From Hamiltosporidium tvaerminnensis (lineage: Eukaryota; Microsporidia; Dubosqiidae): a stretch of 64,000 nt of DNA. The notes beneath the pieces were generated by a model, which did no database searches, was not told the DNA's origin, and was given only the letters and a program-made list of their open reading frames with translations. Where the stretch lies: contig CM061249.1 of assembly GCA_022605425.2 (NCBI GenBank), positions 1,113,746 to 1,177,745 of the forward strand, given 5' to 3'. The position numbers and the translations under genes are program-made. The stretch's first letter is position 1; every line of letters starts with the position of its first letter. Below, in pieces: positions 57,446 to 64,000 of this stretch.

Positions 57446-60400
57446 CAATTAGAAAAAAAATTAATTTTAACATAAACCAGTCACCTTTAAATTCAATCAA
57501 ACTAATCCACCTCTCTTTTTAAAGTTATTTGCCCTTAAATTTTTTTAAAAAGTATCCCTCTTTATGAAATATATGTTCAAATCGTTTCTTTTGAATAAAA
57601 TTATTTTTATATTTGAAAAAAAATAAAAGAGTACAAAATAGTTTGTGATTCTGAATGATAGCAGGATCAAATAGAGTAATAGAATCTCTTTTTTTAGAGG
57701 CTGATATTTTTTGTAGTTTACAAATATTCTTACATCATAAAACACTTTTTATTGAATGCTAAAATAGGAAAGACATACAAAAATCGAATGTTTTATTGCG
57801 ATTAATCGGCACATTAGTTCAGAGTATTTTTTTAATCTTCATAATTTTTCTGTAGAATTTCGCAAGATCTTACGTTAATGAACAATTTTTCTGATATTTT
57901 TTTTTTCAATCAAATTTAAAATAAAAAAAAATCATAAAATTATGGCGAAACTTAAATTCTCATGAAATTTGTTCATAAACTTAAGGTCTTGCTAAATCCT
58001 ACATAAATTGAAAAGTAGGATTTTTAAATTAATTTTATAATTAATTATCTAATTTAAGAAAAGGAAACTTAGAAGGACAAGAGTATGATATTACTAAGTT
58101 TTTCTAAATTTTATTACAACATTGAGGTTATAAAAGCAGAAAAACAGATGTGGGGGTCTTTGAAGCTGTAATATAAAAGAAACAAAATTTTTTTTGAACT
58201 TTAAGAAAATTATAGTCAAAAGAGTTAGTATCCTTATAATGAAAATTGTCTATTATTTTTGTTAATAGCAGTGTATTGATAAGAATTATGAAGAAAGCTT
58301 CGGTATCAACTTCTTTTTTTTGATCTATAGCTAAGATTTATATTCCACATACCCTAACTTTAGAAGGGTTTTAAAATCACAGTTTAAACTCGGATAAGGT
58401 CTACTATCAAGAGAATATAATTTTTTTAAAATTTAATTCAAATCAAAAGAAAAAAAGTGATATTCCGAATTTTTGTAATAAAATAATTTTATAATATTAT
58501 CAGATAATGATATTTAAAGAGTCTTTAACCTTCATAATTATATATTCATATATAAACAGTAAAACATGCTTGCAAAAAAAAAAGAATATTTTAAGATTTT
58601 TAGTATTATTCTTAAATTTTTGTAGCGTATATTAGATTTTTTACGTTTTAAAGTACTACCAAAACCAAAACATGTTTTTAAAAAATACTAATATTTTGTC
58701 AGAATCCAACATATATGCTGAATAATATTTGTATGTTTTCACAATGCAAAATCCCAATAGTCATCTATTCTATTTACATATTATATGTGAAAATTTCTTT
58801 ATTTCTATGCAACAAAAACAAAACCTAATATTGCAGTAAAATAATTCGAATTTCCAGAATAAAAAGCCTTCTATATTTGAAAATATTCATAAGTTTGATA
58901 TAATTGATACACAGATACTATTACCAGGCGTTTATAATTCGCATTTTTTTTTGAATAAAGATAATTCTAATTCAAAGTACGTTTAGATTATCAAAATATT
59001 GGTAAAAGGTAATTGTGCGTTGAGATGCATTTCCTATCTTCGAAAAAAATATAAGATTTTCATTCATGTACCTTGAAGTCAAAGATATACATTCTTTTCA
59101 TAAAAAATTTGTTTTAAAATAGTTAAAGAAAATATTTCAAAATTAATAGCTAGAAATGCAACATAATAAAAGTTATATTTGAAACTAAATATGCGAAATA
59201 TATTTAATTGTCATTCGGATTATAAACACATAAAAATGCTTCAAATTGACTAGTTATTATTTGGTCATTTATTTTGGCGAGAAAAAGTTGTTTGAAACTA
59301 TAAATTTCACAATACGCAGAATAAAGCCTTTGAAGTTTACAAAACACCTTATTTGATTAAAACAGGTGATTTATTATGTTTCGAAAAAAACTAAAAAATA
59401 ACGATTATTTCCCGTTTGATGTATGTGTAATTCAATTTTACCTCCAATCACTGAGATATATACTTTTAGAGACGAACAAAATAAATATAAATGCTAAAAA
59501 AAATTTAAATTATTTAAAAAGTTATTTTTTTATTCGGTATATATATTCAAATTAAATTTTTTTAGAAATTTCTTTTACACCTTTTTAGAGGGTTTTAACA
59601 CAGTGTTTTGGATTAAAGATTTTCCTTTTAAATATTGGAATGAAAAAAAGGTGACAATAGTTTAGATAAGCTGGAATCGGGAAATTAAAAGAATGAGCTT
59701 TGTCCGTCAGTTAGTTGCCCGACCCGGGATATTTTTTAATAAATTCCAACGATGTTAAATATTTTTAGATTTGATTATGATATAAAAATAAAAAGCAAAG
59801 TTGCGATTTTTACAAAGATTGCAAGAACTTTCTAATCAAGAGCATTGCAAAAAAAATTTTTATTGCTATTTTGATATATTTTGTGGCAAAAAGAAATTTT
59901 AGGAAAACAAATAAATGAATCTACATGAGCTTAACACCTGTAAAAAAATTCGAGCCTTTTAATAATTAGCAAGAAAACTAGGATACATTAACATAAATTT
60001 ATAAGCAAAACTTTTTTGATTCTTAGCACTTCTTGCTATTTCTTCTTTTCTCATCAGTGTTTTGGTTTTTAAATGTCAAAAAGCATACCTAGGTAAATCA
60101 TTTTTTTTGATCCGCATTAGAGTTTCAAAAAGACCACATGCCTAAATTACTTGTTTCCGTATAATATAAAGCTAAAGATTGATATGATAAGGTACTACCG
60201 AGTACGTGCTAAAGAAATGCAATTTTGAAATTCTTATATACTATAAAGTCTAATGATATAATATTTGATATCTTGATTGTATCAAAAAAAATTTATCTTA
60301 AGTTTTAAAATCAAACGATTTACAAATTTTCTTTTAAATTTGAAATAATATTTAAAAGTTAATAAAAACACTGAGAACATCAGAATATTTTTTTTCGGAA

Positions 60401-62599
60401 AAAGTATTCGACAGTATCACAAAAAATGATTTTCAACGCCGGTAATTTTCGTTGACAGTATCTATACACATAAGAAAAAAGAATTTTTTTCCAGGCAATA
60501 ATTGACCATAAAGAAAACATATTAGAATATTTTTGATTACTTTCTTGGACTTGATTCTTTCAAAATCTCATCTAAATAAATATTAAATTATTTTACTTTA
60601 GGTTTCTTCGTAGTTTTTTTTAGTTTGTTTAATCTTTTCGCTAGGATACAACAAATTTAAGCTACATCGCAAATCTATGCAGGATTTTGTTATAGCACTA
60701 CATTTCAAAAACTATATAAGCTTAAGATTAAATCTTAATTCTTAGTACATGATTTTCAATATATTTATAAAAGCTTAAGGGGTATTTGATATGCATTTCC
60801 AAGAAGTAATTCTTACTCTCTAATCTTTTATTTTTAAATGCTGTCGTAGTTCTCAAAAAAAAACATATAAAGTATTTTTAATTGTGATTTTCTGAATGGT
60901 GAGTCTATTTATGTACCAGCTAGAAATATACAAGGCATATCTTGCGCAGATCAATATAAACTATGTCTAAAATGAAAATTTTAAGGCACTATCCCGAAAA
61001 CAGAGAAAAAAATAGATTTTTAGCTCAAAGTAACAACTAACTCAGTTAATTTCCCTAAAATACCCTAATCTATGAATAAGTACAAATATAAATTTATGAT
61101 TTAATGTTGAGAAGTAAATACCAAAAATTTAAAAATACTGTAGTTTGTTAAAAATCATCAATAAAACATAAAAAGGAAATGAAAATTGATAAAAACATGC
61201 TAACTTATACAAAAAAGTAAATAAACCAAGATTTACGAATATTATCATATAAAAAATCACAAGTTATAAGTTTTTATGCAAATCAAATTAGTACATATAT
61301 TTTGTCACAAAATTTGATAGATGTATTCTGATTAAACTAAAACATAAAAGAGTCAATAAAAATGCTAAATTTTTAAAAAAAAACGCGAAACAAGGCATTA
61401 TTTTCTATTAGATTCCCTCTGTATTTATTTTTGACTATTACACATGCTGCTGTCTCAATAATTTTTCTGCTTTACTTTTTCAAGATTATATTTATTCTCA
61501 AATGTCTTTTTAAATAAAAGATCTTTCCAAAGAAAAATTATCTTCACTAGATCTTTTTAGAATATTTTTAGTTAAATGTATTGATTAATAGAATAGATAG
61601 TAATCAAGGAATTCATTTTTATAAGATGATGGCCTGTTTTTTGTAATGAACATAATGGAGCCAAGTCTAAATGCATATGCTACTTTATTTAAATGCTCAT
61701 AACATTCTTATGAAAGATGGGAAAAATCATACTCGTTTTTAAAGTTTAAATTAAAGAAAGGGGCTTAGAGAATGTCGCGCAAGTAAGATCCAGTGTTTGT
61801 ACAAAATTTTGTTATTCAAACATGATTAATTTTTTCATTTAGTTCGATTTATTTTGCTTTTAATAGTAAAATATTTATTTTGAAATTTATTTTTAAATTA
61901 TGACTTCACCGAAACTTGTCGATTTTTGGAGACTAGGGTAATACAACATATCATTAAAATATCTTAGAAATTATGATACTAAAAAATTTTATCCTATGAT
62001 ATCTAATGTATAAAAATTAAATACTTAATTTCACAATATATAAATTTCCAACTTTTTTTAAAAAAAGACGCTGAATTTTAAAAATATTGTTTTATCCAAT
62101 CCCAAATTTAAAAAAATCAAAATAGCTTAAGATTTTCTATATAATAATATGCAATAAGCTAATCTGGAAATTTATAAAGCAAAATATTACACTTATATAT
62201 AATTATAAAAAAAATTGCAATATTTCTTAAACTGTAAAAAAAAATAAAAGTGAAATTTGCCGTAGAAATAAATTTTGAATATTAAGGAAAACAACTAAAG
62301 CTAAAATATCCACGTTAGAAACAACCTGCTCACGATAAAAAGTGAAAGACATTTTGAAATTATTATTTAGATTTGACAGAATCTACGATAATAAATTGCC
62401 AGCGGTTCCATCAAATTCATATCCAGAGTAATGGTCTAACATTAAGCGCTTTTTTTTTCTTCAATTTACGAAATGTAGTAATTTTGATACTAACTTTAGA
62501 TTACAATCTAACATGCAGGTAGTCGCTAAGCCAACTTCCGGAAACCACCATTGCACATTTGAATATGAAGCTCGCTGCAAATTTTGACCATGTAAATAT
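57446..62599. other. Subtelomeric AT-rich stretch, nothing recognised
   Basis: Over 5 kb with no frame longer than about 66 codons and no motif I recognise. Confidence 0.4.
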
Positions 62600-62990
62600 T
62601 TGAACATGAGAACCGATATAACAGATTCTACCTATAAACTTTAAATCAGTTGTCTATATGGACCCCTGTAAGTCTCCGAGATACATTCTAGTTGAATGAT
62701 TTTCGAATTGAAGATTAGATCAAGTAAAATGCTGCACCTTTTTGAAATTTTTGAAAGCGAAATTGGGCCTGCGAATCGTACTTTGTTGCAATAGACAAGA
62801 AAAATTCAGGAGTTACTGACTCGCTTATTAAATAAATCTAGACATTTTTGTAAAAAATTCTCTTGGATTTAAGTATCTTAAGATATACCAATAAATTGAT
62901 ACGGGGTAGCTCTATGTAAAACCAGACTAGAGTTAATGCCTGAAAAAATATAACACCTTTCTTGGTTTTATAAGAAACGATATTTTTAAT
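62600..62990 (-). repeat. Dispersed repeat R, copy i (inverted, decayed)
   Basis: Blocks such as tatatggacccctgtaagtctccgaga, actgactcgcttattaaat and agagttaatgcctgaaaaa follow the order of copy g with frequent changes. It is the copy nearest the telomere, about 340 bp from the TTAGGG array. Confidence 0.65.
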
Positions 62991-63328
62991 AACTAAAAAT
63001 ATCGTAAATGAACTTCTTTAATTTTGTTTCTTGCTGTTTGTAGAAATTATATTATTTACTACATAAATTAAGGTTTAAATTATTAAAATCCTTTAAAACG
63101 AATTAGTTAATAACAAAGAAAACAAGTAGAAATTTATTCTTCGAAATATAAATGTAAAAAGTTTTTACTGTGGAAACTTAAATGGTTTTAAAGATCGGAA
63201 ATCGAAATCAAATTATTTTTGAATAAAAAATGTTTTTATTTCTTATGTCAATTTAATTTCAAAAAAGTTTTAATAAATAATTTATCTAAACGTGTACTAA
63301 TTCCATGAATGAATTTTTCATATTCTGC
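62991..63328. other. Telomere-proximal AT-rich spacer, nothing recognised
   Basis: No gene or repeat between the last R copy and the telomeric array. Confidence 0.5.
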
Positions 63329-63673
63329 AGGGTTAGGGTTAGGGTTAGGGTTAGGGTTAGGGTTAGGGTTAGGGTTAGGGTTAGGGTTAGGGTTAGGGTT
63401 AGGGTTAGGGTTAGGGTTAGGGTTAGGGTTAGGGTTAGGGTTAGGGTTAGGGTTAGGGTTAGGGTTAGGGTTAGGGTTAGGGTTAGGGTTAGGGTTAGGG
63501 TTAGGGTTAGGGTTAGGGTTAGGGTTAGGGTTAGGGTTAGGGTTAGGGTTAGGGTTAGGGTTAGGGTTAGGGTTAGGGTTAGGGTTAGGGTTAGGGTTAG
63601 GGTTAGGGTTAGGGTTAGGGTTAGGGTTAGGGTTAGGGTTAGGGTTAGGGTTAGGGTTAGGGTTAGGGTTAGG
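63329..63673 (+). repeat. Telomeric TTAGGG array
   Basis: AGGG is followed by 56 uninterrupted TTAGGG units (63333-63668) and a partial TTAGG. The G-rich strand runs 5' to 3' toward the right, so the chromosome end lies to the right. Long open frames through the array encode only short-period dipeptide repeats and are not genes. Confidence 0.97.
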
Positions 63674-64000
63674 CCAGGGCCAGGCCAGGCCAGGGCCAGG
63701 GCCAGGCTGAGGCCAGGCCAGGGCCAGGGCCAGGCCAGGCCAGGCCAGGCCAGGCCAGGCCAGGCCAGGGCCAGGCCAAGGCCAAGAAGGCCAGGCCAGG
63801 GCCAGGCCAGGCCAGGCCAGGCCAGGGCCAGGCCAGGGCCAGGGCCAGGGGCCAGGGCCAGGGCCAGGCCAGGCCAGGCCAGGGCCAGGGCCAGGCCCCA
63901 GAGGGCCAGGCCAGGCCAGGCCAGGCCAGGCCAGGCTAGGCCAGGCCAGCTAGGCCAGGCCAGGCCAGGCCAGGCGAGGCTAGGGGCTAGGCTAGGCTAG
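63674..64000 (+). repeat. CCAGG/CCAGGG tail beyond the telomere array
   Basis: Irregular units of CCAGG and CCAGGG, with rare CTAGG, run to the window edge. The sequence is almost pure G+C in a genome near 75-80% A+T. It may be telomere sequence that was miscalled during long-read base calling, or a true terminal variant array. Confidence 0.85.

Noticed and set aside
63305-64000. Long open frames encoding repeated Arg-Val and Gly-Leu dipeptides
   Set aside because: They are translations of the TTAGGG array and the CCAGG tail, open only because the repeats lack stops.

Overview
The window is the right-hand end of a chromosome from a very A+T-rich eukaryote, most likely a microsporidian or close relative with an expanded, repeat-laden genome. 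Reasons: intact genes are short, intronless and encode trimmed versions of conserved eukaryotic proteins (NF-YA/HAP2, Cdc20/Cdh1, RPA3, a METTL5-type methyltransferase, an acyl-CoA thioesterase); at least two start codons follow a CCC motif by a few bases, as reported for microsporidia; and a perfect TTAGGG array starts at 63329. Species placement is inference.

Layout. 1-16.5 kb is gene-poor and repeat-rich: a 720-bp dispersed repeat (called R here), two members of an unknown gene family (one broken at 598-2215, one intact at 12225-13835), two decayed Merlin/ISXO2-like transposons, a decayed mariner element with Stowaway-like ends (6828-8580), and a 133-bp SINE-like insertion with a 16-bp target duplication. 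16.8-19.5 kb is a gene island (NF-YA, Cdc20). 20.6-26.8 kb returns to repeats and holds a third family member (24491-26110), an inverted near-copy of the first. 30.3-34.6 kb is a second gene island (RPA3, a small membrane protein, a possible 39-residue membrane peptide, METTL5, thioesterase). 35-43 kb holds LINE fragments, R copies, a secreted basic protein (38532-39173) and a broken signal-peptide/membrane-anchor gene (41338-43037). 43-63 kb is a subtelomere with no intact gene; it contains a decayed Helitron with recognisable HUH replicase and Pif1-type helicase, a LINE relic and three R copies. The TTAGGG array then passes into about 330 bp of CCAGG/CCAGGG sequence that may be a base-calling artefact.

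The housekeeping genes cover cell-cycle control (Cdc20), transcription (NF-YA), replication (RPA3), rRNA modification (METTL5) and lipid metabolism (thioesterase); they do not form a pathway. The most unusual feature is a set of regularly spaced GGGTGTTA arrays (about 37-bp or 30-bp period) found only in the two gene islands. They reverse strand at gene boundaries, so that one gene (31079-31528) sits between inverted arrays and the NF-YA/Cdc20 spacer holds two arrays back to back with hairpins at the switch. Transposon relics cover at least four classes and nearly all are decayed. No tRNA, rRNA or CRISPR array was recognised.
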